A stretch of 38,172 nucleotides of DNA, taken from contig DASRVZ010000008.1 in assembly GCA_035654835.1 (NCBI GenBank), positions 1-38,172 on the forward strand, given 5' to 3'. This DNA is from UBA4719 sp035654835. Its GTDB lineage: Bacteria; Actinomycetota; Actinomycetes; Actinomycetales; Dermatophilaceae. The notes beneath the pieces were generated by a model. It searched no databases. It was not told the DNA's origin and was given only the letters and a program-made list of their open reading frames with translations. Shown one piece after another: positions 16,367 through 24,065 of this stretch. Position numbers and translations under genes: made by a program. Each line of letters opens with the position of its first letter. Position 1 is the stretch's first letter.

Positions 16367-17044
16367 CTAGCCGGACACGCGGGATTGGAACCGGTCACGA
16401 CTCGCATCCCTGTCGACCGGAATCAGCGCCCGGCAGTCGGCGATTGAGGCGGCGAGCAGCTCGACCAGCCGCTGTTCGACATCCGGTGCGCACGCCGAGG
16501 CAATGCCCTCTACCGCGATGCTCACGGTGCGCGGCGCGGTTTGCGCGCGGAAGATCCCTCGCGATCCGCGTGACCTGCTCGAGAAGGACCGGGCCCATGC
16601 GGCAGCGTCAGGGACCTGCTCCAGCACGTGGCGACTCTGTGGGCTCACGTAGTCCTGTTCGCGGCCGTCGAGCTCAGCGAGGAGGCGTTCGCACCCGATC
16701 ACGGCGGTGGCCAACACGTTTTGCCGTGACGCTGAGGCGATCGGCAGGGCTGTCCACGCCGAGCGCAATGCGATTGCAGCGTTCACGTGAACGTCGTCAC
16801 TGTTCAGGCCGATGACCGACGGGATCAAGGGTATGAGGCCGGGGCGAAACCGATCGCTCACGCTGTCGTTGATGAGTCGGGCCAGTTCTGCGAGCAGCGG
16901 GTGGGTGCAGGTGGGATGGTCGCTCCAGCGCTCGCCCGCCAGGACGGAGGCCATCTCCATGAAACAGGCGCCTCGGCGCGGGTTGCGGTGCTTGCCGCGA
17001 GACAGTACCGGCATCGACTCCGGCGCCGTGATCGTGGGCGTCAT
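16367..17044 (-). CDS. Uncharacterised conserved-looking helical protein
   Basis: A 225-residue soluble protein that I do not assign to a named family. The N-terminal third (GKHRNPRRGACFMEMASVLA, then ERWSDHPTCTHPLLAELARL) has closely spaced Cys, His and Glu residues that could bind a metal or cofactor; the rest is Ala/Leu/Arg-rich and probably helical. The start at 17044 is set by GGAGG seven bases or fewer upstream; an ATG ten codons earlier lacks this. It runs in the same direction as the DivIVA-like gene, separated by a carbamate kinase remnant. Its last 15 residues overlap sequence resembling a tRNA T-arm, which appears to be chance. Confidence 0.6.
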   Translation of the reverse strand: MTPTITAPESMPVLSRGKHRNPRRGACFMEMASVLAGERWSDHPTCTHPLLAELARLINDSVSDRFRPGLIPLIPSVIGLNSDDVHVNAAIALRSAWTALPIASASRQNVLATAVIGCERLLAELDGREQDYVSPQSRHVLEQVPDAAAWARSFSSRSRGSRGIFRAQTAPRTVSIAVEGIASACAPDVEQRLVELLAASIADCRALIPVDRDASRDRFQSRVSG

Positions 17045-17070
17045 GGTGTCCTCCCGAAAGTCCGGGTCCT

Positions 17071-17300
17071 TCAATCCTCATAGTCTGCGCCGCAGGCGCG
17101 ACGTGCACCATCCCCAGCCCGGCCGGGCTCCCGGCTCCCGGCCGTTCCGGCAAGGAGGGCGGGCAGGTCGGCCAGGGATTCGATCGCAGCATCGTTGCCG
17201 GTGCCGAGGGCGAACTCGATCGCCGCCTCGACCTTGGGTCCCATCGAGCCGGCCGCAAAGTCCATCTCGGCGTGGCAGGTCAGCCTTCGTTCCGTGGCAC
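17071..17300 (-). pseudogene. 3'-terminal remnant of a carbamate kinase gene
   Basis: The minus strand encodes MDFAAGSMGPKVEAAIEFA...TGNDAAIESLADLPALLAGTAG, the C-terminal signature of carbamate kinase (ATP + carbamate to carbamoyl phosphate, arginine deiminase pathway), including the GSMGPKVEAA helix. Only about 50-60 of the usual 310 residues remain; the preceding sequence runs straight into the end of the DivIVA-like gene without the kinase core. The end reads on into unrelated residues up to a stop at 17071. This is a gene left over from a deletion, not a functional enzyme. Confidence 0.75.
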
Positions 17301-17329
17301 GTGCTGTTGCGAGTTCGCCACCTTCGTTG

Positions 17330-18247
17330 TCAGCTGGTCTCGTCGGCGTCGCTCGGGTCGGCGTCGCTCGGGATGGCGTCGCTCGGGTCGGGCCCGGTCC
17401 GGTCCAGCTTGATCAGCTGACCCTCGAGGTAGGACTGCAGATGGGCGCGTTGGTCTCGCTCGAAGGTTCTCAGCTCTTCGATCCCTTCCTGCAGCAAGCT
17501 ACGTTCATGACCGAGCGCCTGAAACACCTCGGCCCTCTTCTGCTCGGCCTCGGTGATCATTCCGGTGGAACGCTCCCGCGCCTCGGTGATGATGTGCTGA
17601 CGCTCGGTATTGGCCTTCGCGATCAGCTCGTCCGCCTCGGCGATGAGCGCGTGGTGCTTGGCCAAGCCGACGGAAACGAGCTCGTCGTACTTGGCCTGAC
17701 CGGTCGAGAGAAGCTCTTCATGCCTCGCCGTGGCTTCACCAACAACCTGGTCGTGGCGTGACTGCCCCTCGCTGATGAGGCGCTCGCGAGTGTCTTCGCC
17801 CTCGGACACGTACTCGTCGTGCAACTTCTGTGCGAGCGCCAGCACTCCAGTCGCCGAGCCCAAGCCTGCCGCGGAAGCACCGCCGATCTCGTCCGCCGCA
17901 GGAGCTCCGGCGGCCAACGCGGACTTGGCAATCTCGTCGGCTGCTTCCGTGGCTGCGCGTGCCCGCTGAGCCGCTCCCGCCTCCGCCGCCTCGGCTTCCG
18001 CGTTCGCCTTGGCAATGCGAGCGGCTGCGTCTTTCTCTATGTTCTCGGCAGACGCTATGGCGGCCGCGATCTTGTCCAGGGCGTCAGGAGGGATGAGCGC
18101 GCGGAGCTCGTCGTTGTCATGTGTCAGGCGACGCAGTTCGACGACGATCTGGTCGAGGAACTCGTCGACCTCGTTCTCGTCGTAGCCACGGCGAAGTTCA
18201 GTCGCCGTGAAGTCTTTGTTGATTACATCGTCGGTCATGATTGCCAT
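17330..18247 (-). CDS. DivIVA/Wag31-like coiled-coil protein
   Basis: A 305-residue protein. Residues about 5-40 match the N-terminal DivIVA domain (NKDFTATELRRGYDENEVDEFLDQI), which binds curved membrane at poles and septa. From about residue 75 to 275 it is Ala/Glu/Lys-rich and predicted coiled coil, with an Ala/Gly-rich break near 110-130. The tail repeats DPSDA (encoded by three 15-base units). It is longer than a minimal DivIVA and lacks Wag31's usual mur/fts neighbours, so it is probably a paralogue acting in polar scaffolding, not the essential copy. The start has GAGGTGA four bases upstream; a second ATG lies three codons later. Confidence 0.8.
   Translation of the reverse strand: MAIMTDDVINKDFTATELRRGYDENEVDEFLDQIVVELRRLTHDNDELRALIPPDALDKIAAAIASAENIEKDAAARIAKANAEAEAAEAGAAQRARAATEAADEIAKSALAAGAPAADEIGGASAAGLGSATGVLALAQKLHDEYVSEGEDTRERLISEGQSRHDQVVGEATARHEELLSTGQAKYDELVSVGLAKHHALIAEADELIAKANTERQHIITEARERSTGMITEAEQKRAEVFQALGHERSLLQEGIEELRTFERDQRAHLQSYLEGQLIKLDRTGPDPSDAIPSDADPSDADETS
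17345..17389 (-). repeat. Three 15-base tandem repeats in the DivIVA-like gene
   Basis: GGCGTCGCTCGGGTC occurs three times without gaps (the middle copy ends AT instead of TC). Read on the minus strand they encode DPSDA, IPSDA, DPSDA at the acidic C-terminus. Tandem in-frame units of this type can vary in number between strains. Confidence 0.85.
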
Positions 18248-18665
18248 ATCGTCACCTCAATCGACTTGGTCCGGGGAAAGCAAGGATGCGCAAGGTCACC
18301 GGCACCTTCACGATGGTCGAATTCGTCGGAGCACCGTTCCGATGTTGGACGGTTACCAAGACCACTGGCGCTGGAATCGCGGACGCCAGGACCGCAGTGT
18401 CACGATCTTTCATTTGCCCAACCCATTAACGGTGGGCGGTCCTGTCTTGGCCGCCGCTGACCATTAAGTTACGGGTCGGGTAAAGATGCTTTGAAGTAGT
18501 TGGTCAACATCTTGGCCTTTGAGGGTCGGATTCTGACCGTTGAACCTATAACCCCTAGTCCAAACGGACGATGGCCTCTTCGGTACTCCATGAAATGCGC
18601 GCATGCCAGCCCCGGTCGGCCGGCGGCTTCTCCAGTGCTTTCGTGCCCGACCGGGCACACCCCGT
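18248..18665. other. Intergenic region with an imperfect inverted repeat
   Basis: No gene is supported. The right part is AT-richer. An imperfect inverted repeat lies at 18425-18467: TTAACGGT...GGCGG on the left and CCGCC...ACCATTAA on the right, with an 11-base centre. It could form a stem after the hexapeptide-repeat gene (minus strand) or serve as an operator for the DivIVA-like gene. No T tract was found. Confidence 0.4.
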
Positions 18666-19082
18666 CTACGCGGCGGTCCCGAACTCTGAGCGGCCGGAGC
18701 CTGCGCGGCGACGAACGACGACTGCATCCCGGACGACCGCATCAGGCGCTACCCGCTCACCGCGCCCGATCACGACGTCGGACCCGACCCGTGCTCCCGT
18801 GCCGATCCACGTCCCGTCCTCCACCCGCGTGCGCGGGCCGAGGTGCACATTCCCGGCGACCACGACGTCCTCCCCGACGATCACGTCGAGGTCCAGCCAG
18901 CTGCCCGCGCCTATCCGAGAGCGGTCGCCCACCTGCGCACCGGCTTCGACATGAGCCGTCGAGGCGACTATCGCACCCTCGTGCACCCGCGCCTGCGGTG
19001 AGACCAGCCCGCCGCCGTTGGCGTGGCGCACGTAACGCACCACCTGTCCGTCGTCGTCTTCGAACTCGACACTCGCTGCCAT
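18666..19082 (-). CDS. Left-handed beta-helix (hexapeptide-repeat) protein
   Basis: A 138-residue protein. After a short polar N-terminus (about 25 residues, Asp/Glu-rich) it consists of hexapeptide turns with hydrophobic residues every six positions, such as ARVHEG AIVAST AHVEAG AQVGDR SRIGAG, continuing to VAPDAVVRDAVV. This is the fold of gamma-carbonic anhydrases and acyltransferases. The His positions expected for a gamma-carbonic anhydrase are not clearly present, and the protein is shorter than typical acyltransferases, so no reaction is assigned. The start has AAAGGGA just upstream. Confidence 0.7.
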   Translation of the reverse strand: MAASVEFEDDDGQVVRYVRHANGGGLVSPQARVHEGAIVASTAHVEAGAQVGDRSRIGAGSWLDLDVIVGEDVVVAGNVHLGPRTRVEDGTWIGTGARVGSDVVIGRGERVAPDAVVRDAVVVRRRAGSGRSEFGTAA

Positions 19083-19426
19083 GTATCCCTTTCTCGACCC
19101 TTCTTCCGTTTACATAACGTGGGGAGGACTGCCAGGATTCCTTCGTTCCGGTGGCCGGGGTCGATTGCTCGACAGCCGGCAGGGAAGGGACTGAGCTCGT
19201 CGCCTTCTGGTACAGGCAAGTCTGGGTCGGCCCGTCAAAGGACGGGACCCGCACGCCGGAGACTCGGGCGCCCGCGCACACCAGCAGATCCCATCCGTCC
19301 TGGCCGCGGACCGACCTAGAGGCAGGAAGCCGACGAGGGCAGGAAACCATCATGTCGATAGCTCCTTTCGGCCCTATCGGGCTCACAGAACTCGGCGAAC
19401 GATAGAAGAACGGAGAGAGGTGTGCC
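19083..19426. other. Intergenic region with a stem-loop
   Basis: No supported gene. At 19224-19250 a stem-loop can form: CCCGTC (19231-19236), AAAG, GACGGG (19241-19246), extended by GGGT/ACCC outside a small bulge. A 17-codon reading frame (19352-19405, MSIAPFGPIGLTELGER) precedes the small membrane protein, but there is no good evidence that it is translated. Confidence 0.4.
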
Positions 19427-19794
19427 ATGAGTAGCGCAACCCAGGGCGAGCGGCCTACCCAGACATCTGCGGCCGGTGTCTGGCTCGGACGGGCATGGGC
19501 GCCGTCGCGCTGATACCGGTTTTCTTCATCATCGCCTTTGCAGTGGGCCAGGTCCTGTACAGCCTGATGGGCTACCTACCCGAAAACGCCGGTATCCCCT
19601 TGTGGGTGGACCTGGTTGCCACCATTCCAACCATGGCTGTGTTCTTGGTCCCCTGCGCGGCAGCCGTTCTCTACGGCAGGCGGGTCAACAGCGTCGGCGA
19701 CCGCCGCGGCCTGGTCCCTCTGTGCATCGGAGCGTTGGCCGGTCTCGGGCTCCTGATGCTAAGCATTGTCACGATCATCTCCAGCCACCTGTAG
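19427..19794 (+). CDS. Small integral membrane protein, possibly frameshifted
   Basis: Reading from 19495 gives 99 residues with three hydrophobic segments (MGAVALIPVFFIIAFAVGQ; WVDLVATIPTMAVFLVPCAA; LVPLCIGALAGLGLLMLSIV) and a short basic loop. The ATG at 19495 lacks a ribosome binding site. An ATG at 19427 has GAGAGG six bases upstream and encodes a polar N-terminus (MSSATQGERPTQTSAAGVWL) of the kind expected before the first helix, but it is one frame off and stops at about 19512. The simplest reading is one gene with a one-base frameshift near 19490, real or from sequencing. No family is recognised. Confidence 0.5.
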
Positions 19795-20021
19795 TCCGTG
19801 ACGCACGTTCACCATCGCGGCCTGAGCGTGGGTTGTCTCTCGGCTGTTGGCCCCGATCAGTGCCTGAGCGCAGCAGTCGACGACTTCGAAAACCGGCGTT
19901 GGGTCTCAAGACGCATGGCACTTGTTGGCGGTTCTGGGCCCCGTCGACGCAGGCGGGACGGTGCCAGAAGTCGTCACGTCACCATCGAAGACACGTCGGC
20001 TGACCCGCAGGCCGTCCGGGA

Positions 20022-20351
20022 TCAGTCCTCTGTCGCGGTGGCCAGGCCCAGCTCGTCGAGCACCCGTGGCTCGTCGGTGAAGTCGCCGATCAACACCCGC
20101 ACGGGAAGGGGTAGCTCCTTGATCAGGGTTGGTACCGCCAGCACCCCCCGGGAGAAGACCTCTGCGGGCTGCTCGTAGATGTCGACGATGCTCAGGTCGT
20201 AGCCGAAGAGTGCGTGCCGGTCGCACATATCGCGCAGCCGGCGCTCTGCCCGGGCTGAGGCGGGGGAGGTCCCGCTGACGAACAGGGTTAGGTGTAGCCG
20301 TCCCGGGTTGGGCGCACTTCCCTGTTCGTGCGGTTCGGTGGGGGTGCTCAC
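20022..20351 (-). CDS. kaiB: Circadian clock protein KaiB homologue
   Basis: A 109-residue protein with the KaiB thioredoxin-like pattern: LTLFVSGTSPASARAERRL matches the beta1-alpha1 segment (LYVAGNTPNSVRA in cyanobacteria), LSIVDIYEQP matches the second strand, and LAVPTLIKELPLPVRVLIGD matches the ATPTLxKxxPxPxRxxIGDxSD signature. In cyanobacteria KaiB switches fold and binds phosphorylated KaiC to drive the dephosphorylation phase. The start is GTG and overlaps the kaiC stop (GTGA); GGAGAA lies about six bases upstream, so synthesis is coupled to KaiC. The first 18 residues are a polar extension not seen in cyanobacterial KaiB. Whether it keeps time or acts in stress signalling, as proposed for non-cyanobacterial KaiB, is open. 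Confidence 0.93.
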   Translation of the reverse strand: MSTPTEPHEQGSAPNPGRLHLTLFVSGTSPASARAERRLRDMCDRHALFGYDLSIVDIYEQPAEVFSRGVLAVPTLIKELPLPVRVLIGDFTDEPRVLDELGLATATED

Positions 20352-22075
20352 GGTTCGTTCTCCGGGTATCTGACGGTGCGCCGTCGCCCTTGCGCTAGCC
20401 GGTCCAGCCGCACCGCTTCCAGGCGCTGTTGGCTCGCCTCGATCAGTTCTCGGGCCAGTCTTTCCTCGGCCGCAAAGTCAGCCAGCAGTGTGGCCACGTG
20501 CGCGTCGACCGTCTCCCTGCGGCGCTCCAGCGCGCTGGCCAGCTCCGCGGACTCCAGCGACAAGGTCTCGGCGGCGGCCCGCTCGGCGCTCTCCGCAGCG
20601 ACGCGCGCCGAACCCGTCAACACCCCCTGGTCGCCGATGACCACTGGGACGACGTCCACCCCAAGGTCGCTGAGCACGAACTCGCGGATCTGGTTCGAGT
20701 GGGCCATGCCACGGCTCTTCATTACGTAAAGTCCGCGGTTGCGCTCTCCAAAAGCGCTCAGCATGACGACCTCCAACGAGGTGTTGACCAACGATGAGAT
20801 GTTCAAGATGACCTGCTCCACCCCGGCTTCCTCGCTCAGCACCGTCATCACGGCCGTGATGCCGGCCGACTTCAGGTAGTAGACCTGGCGCATCAGCATG
20901 GCCGAGACGTCGAAAGGAGTCGCACCGCGGGCCAGGCTGCTCACCGGATCGATCACCACCAGCGTCGGGGAGAACTCCCGGATCAGCCGCTGCATCAGGA
21001 CCAGGTGGTCCTCCAGCCCGCGGGTGGTCGGCCGCTCGCACTGGAAGCGCAGCAGCCCCCGCTGCACCCAGCCAGCCAGATCCAGCCCCACTGAGGCCAT
21101 GTTGCGGTAGATCTCAGACTCGGACTCCTCGAAGCTGAAGAACACCACCTTCTCCCCGCGTCGGCAGGCGGCGTCGGCGAAGTTCGCTGCGATCGTCGTC
21201 TTACCGGTGCCAGACGTCCCGCTGATCAGGACACCACTGCCCCGGAACACACCGTGCCCGCCGAGCATCGCATCCAGCCCAGCTACGCCGGTGGAGACCC
21301 GATCGTTGCTGACATCCTGAGCCAGACCCAGCGCGGTGATCGGCAGCACCTCGAGGCCGTCAGCGCCGATCAAGAACGGGTACTCGTTCCTGCCATGCGT
21401 TGAGCCGCGGTACTTCAGCACCCGTAGTCGCCGGGTGGCGACGTCCAGGACCACCCGGTCGTCCAGGACCACCACGCAGTCGGACAGATAGGCCTCAATG
21501 CCGTGCCGGGTGAGCGTGCCCTCGCCACGCTCCCCGGTGATCACGGTGGTCAGATCGTTGTCCTTGAGCCAGCGGAACAGCCGCCTCAGCTCGGACCGGA
21601 CCAGAGACGGTTTGTCGAAGGCGGCGAACAACGCCTCCACGTTGTCGATGGCGACCCGTTTCGCACCGACCTTCTCCACGGCAAAAGCCAGGCGGACCAT
21701 CAGCGCCTCGAGGTTGAAGTTGCCGGTATCGGCGACCTGGGGCTCCAAGGCCAGCGCGTCGACCAGCAGCCGGCCGTCCGCCTCCAGCCCGTCAAGGTCG
21801 AAGTTGAGCGAGCCAACGTCGGCCACCACGTCGGCCCGGTCCTCCTCGAAAGTAACGAACACTCCCGGCTCGGCGTAACGCGTGACGCCGTTGACCAGGA
21901 ACTGCAGTGCAAACAGGCTCTTGCCCGCGCCCGGCGGGCCGCACACCAGGCTGGGTCGCCCAGTCGGCAGTCCACCGTCGGTGATCTGGTCAAAACCCCC
22001 TATCCCCGTCGGGCTCTTGGACAACACCGAGCGCCGCTGTCCATCCAAGCCTTCGACGTCAGCGTTAGTCACCAT
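20348..22075 (-). CDS. kaiC: KaiC-type double RecA ATPase/autokinase
   Basis: A 575-residue protein with two RecA-like domains. CI has Walker A GPPGAGKS (46-53), catalytic Glu77-Glu78 and Walker B Asp144 (VAIDNVEAL). CII has Walker A GTSGTGKT (286-293), Glu316-Glu317 and Walker B Asp376 (LVVIDPVSS). The position of the cyanobacterial Ser431/Thr432 autophosphorylation pair is Ser427-Ser428 (LNISSLVN), and the Thr426 equivalent is Val. After the GSARV segment (about 489) the KaiA-binding tail is replaced by an Ala/Glu/Arg-rich coiled-coil extension of some 80 residues, giving 575 instead of about 520 residues. The ATG at 22075 has GGAG seven bases upstream; an ATG at 22093 is an alternative. 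The gene is coupled to kaiB. No kaiA is present. Confidence 0.95.
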   Translation of the reverse strand: MVTNADVEGLDGQRRSVLSKSPTGIGGFDQITDGGLPTGRPSLVCGPPGAGKSLFALQFLVNGVTRYAEPGVFVTFEEDRADVVADVGSLNFDLDGLEADGRLLVDALALEPQVADTGNFNLEALMVRLAFAVEKVGAKRVAIDNVEALFAAFDKPSLVRSELRRLFRWLKDNDLTTVITGERGEGTLTRHGIEAYLSDCVVVLDDRVVLDVATRRLRVLKYRGSTHGRNEYPFLIGADGLEVLPITALGLAQDVSNDRVSTGVAGLDAMLGGHGVFRGSGVLISGTSGTGKTTIAANFADAACRRGEKVVFFSFEESESEIYRNMASVGLDLAGWVQRGLLRFQCERPTTRGLEDHLVLMQRLIREFSPTLVVIDPVSSLARGATPFDVSAMLMRQVYYLKSAGITAVMTVLSEEAGVEQVILNISSLVNTSLEVVMLSAFGERNRGLYVMKSRGMAHSNQIREFVLSDLGVDVVPVVIGDQGVLTGSARVAAESAERAAAETLSLESAELASALERRRETVDAHVATLLADFAAEERLARELIEASQQRLEAVRLDRLAQGRRRTVRYPENEP

Positions 22076-22426
22076 TCGCCCGCTCCGATCCATGCAACCA
22101 GTGCCAACTCTTAATTATCGGACTGGTGCAAGCCAAATAACAGCCCAATCTTCATGAGGACTGAAGAGCTCAACCGCGGTATTGCGGCAGCCAACGACCA
22201 GGCAAGGCCGGCTAGCTACTTACGGGAAACACCAGCGCGCACCGGCCACGACCTGTCCCTCGTTTGATGACGTCCTGGACAGGATTGGTGGTCAGGGCTG
22301 GCCCCCTCCAGCACGTAAACTCGGTGTAAGCACGTGGTGCCGACCGTTAACGCACGATCCCTCTGGTTACGGTCCCGCGCTGCGGGTGAGCCGCCAAACC
22401 GGCAGCGCAAGACGAGGGACCCCAAG
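22076..22426. promoter_or_regulatory. Divergent intergenic region between kaiC and the GAF-ANTAR gene
   Basis: No gene is seen. An AT-rich patch near 22111-22145 contains GATAAT on the minus strand, a likely -10 for kaiCB. On the plus strand GCACGTGGTGC (22330-22340) lies about 90 bases before the GAF-ANTAR start and is identical to the motif in the phasin promoter at 235-245. The region is a natural site for shared control of both directions. Confidence 0.5.
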
Positions 22427-23125
22427 ATGTACGACCAGTCCTTGTTACTGCAGACGTTGTCACGATTCGCCGTGATTCTGCCGGCACGCTACGACCTGCA
22501 GGAAACGCTGAGCGAGCTCACGGAAAGCGCCACAGCGGTGTTGGGTCTGTGCGGTGCCTGGGTCACGATGGCCCACGATGGGCAGCTGACTGCAGTGAGC
22601 CAGGACTCCGCGGAGCTGCAGCGCGATCACGCGCAGCTACACCCCTTCCCGTGCCCGTGCCGAGACGCATACGCCACCGGTGAGGTGATCCGGGTGACCG
22701 ACATCCGCGAGAAGATCACCCACTGGCCTGAGTTCGCCGCTTCCGCCACCCGCTTGTCCATCGCAGGGGTCGCCGCGATACCGATGCGGCTGGCCGACCA
22801 GATCATCGGCGCCCTCAACCTCTACTCTCCGGAGCCGCGGCAGTGGTCGGATGAGGACATGGCGGTGGCCATGCTGCTGGCCGACGTGGCGACCAGCTAC
22901 GTGGTCAACGCCTCCAAGCTGCACCAGCAGGAGCAGCTCAGCGAGCAGCTGCAAGAAGCACTGGAGTCACGCGTCGTCATCGAACAAGCCAAGGGGATCA
23001 CCGCCCAGCAGCGCTCGGTCACCCCCGATCAGGCCTTCCAGTTGATGCGCTCGCACGCCCGCAACAACAACACCAGCCTGAGGGCAGTAGCCAAGGCGAT
23101 CGTGTCTGTGGGGCTTCACGTCTGA
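22427..23125 (+). CDS. GAF-ANTAR transcription antitermination regulator
   Basis: A 232-residue protein. Residues about 15-145 are a GAF sensory domain (LPARYDLQETLSELTESAT; GVAAIPMRLADQIIGALNLYSPEPRQW), with a CPC motif (about residues 72-75) next to the pocket that might respond to redox or a ligand. After a short helix, residues about 170-225 are an ANTAR RNA-binding domain (LQEALESRVVIEQAKGITAQQRSVTPDQAFQLMRSHARNNN in pattern). ANTAR proteins bind paired RNA stem-loops to prevent termination. The start at 22427 has GAGGGA seven bases upstream; longer in-frame starts lack this. It is divergent from kaiCB, so it may control or be controlled with the clock genes; that is inference. Confidence 0.9.
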   Translation: MYDQSLLLQTLSRFAVILPARYDLQETLSELTESATAVLGLCGAWVTMAHDGQLTAVSQDSAELQRDHAQLHPFPCPCRDAYATGEVIRVTDIREKITHWPEFAASATRLSIAGVAAIPMRLADQIIGALNLYSPEPRQWSDEDMAVAMLLADVATSYVVNASKLHQQEQLSEQLQEALESRVVIEQAKGITAQQRSVTPDQAFQLMRSHARNNNTSLRAVAKAIVSVGLHV

Positions 23126-23287
23126 GAGCCTCGACCAAAGAGGGCCTTGGATTCAGAGTCATTTCGGAGGGACGGTTTGACTGTTGCGCCCCCAGAATCT
23201 TGTGGCGTCGCCAGCGGTGACCGCTAGAACCTAAGGATCGTGCCGCGGGACGGGATCGAGGAACTGGGCGAGGTTCAGGCCGTCCTG

Positions 23288-23776
23288 CTATTTCGACTCG
23301 TCAGATGGGTCTGATGCGGGATGAGGTGTCGGCTTGTTTGGTGGGGGAAAGGCGTCCGCAAGTGAGCCGAAGCGCGCGATGTAGCACGGATCAAGAACGA
23401 GGGCTTCAACGTCGTGGGCAAGAAGCAGAGGTCCATGCACCTGAGCCTCGATGTAGTCGTCCAATAGATCCTTGTCATCATCGGCCTCTGCCAGCCCAAC
23501 CAGTGACATCCGCAGGACGACGCCGAAATGGGTTGGCTCGAAGACACTGTCTGGGTAGCAGAACGTTGTGCGGGACAGGGTCTCTTGCGTGAGGCGCAGG
23601 TGGGCGGATCCGAACCGAGGCGAGCCACCTGTGGCTCGGCCCCTGAAGTTCAGCGAGCCGTATTTCGGCCGCTCCGAAGCCGGGACCTCGTCATAGGCGT
23701 TGCCGAAGATGCGACTCTCCCACGACCACCGATCGCCACCCGAGCGTCCTTTCAGGGATCGGCTTGAGGCGATCGG
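23288..23776 (-). pseudogene. Decayed DUF3626-family gene
   Basis: The frame is open from after a TAG (23777-23779) to a TAG at 23288. It encodes GGDRWSWESRIFGNAYDE, ERPKYGSLNF, PRFGSAHLRL, RTTFCYPDSVFEP and DYIEAQVHGPLLL...DVEALVLDP, all in the order of DUF3626 proteins, which are common in Streptomyces and other actinobacteria and have no known function. The N-terminal part is missing behind the in-frame stop and no usable start codon precedes the homology; the C-terminal part ends early in an unrelated Pro-rich tail. A truncated or inactive gene is the best explanation. Confidence 0.7.
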
Positions 23777-24065
23777 CTATGACCAGCAACGTCGGCTGGG
23801 CCGTGGAGCCAGATCTTCGGTGAGTGGCTGATGGTGTGGCGGCGCTTGAAGCAGTGTTCGTCGGCACGTCGGGGATTGGTCCAGCAACTGAAGGATGCTG
23901 CTTCAGCCCACGCGTAGCCGCGTCGCCCACGCCGCACGCAAGATCGGTCCTGGCTGAGTGAGACAGGGGCGGTGCCTTCGCACACAACATACGACGGCAC
24001 CGACCCTTGCAGACCCGAACGCTCTGGACTGCGCCCGCGCTAGTCCCTGTTGCCGGCGGACAGGA

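Noticed and set aside
16375..16405. tRNA-like T-arm on the minus strand (GGTTCCAATCCC)
   Set aside because: The two stem halves do not pair and no other tRNA arms are found on either side. It is inside the C-terminal codons of the 225-residue protein.
19352..19405. A 17-codon peptide before the small membrane protein
   Set aside because: The start has only a weak ribosome binding site at an odd distance and there is no support beyond an open frame; kept only as a note in the gap entry.
22427..23125. The GAF-ANTAR protein as a replacement for KaiA
   Set aside because: It has none of the KaiA fold or sequence features and a clear ANTAR domain, so it is treated as an independent regulator.
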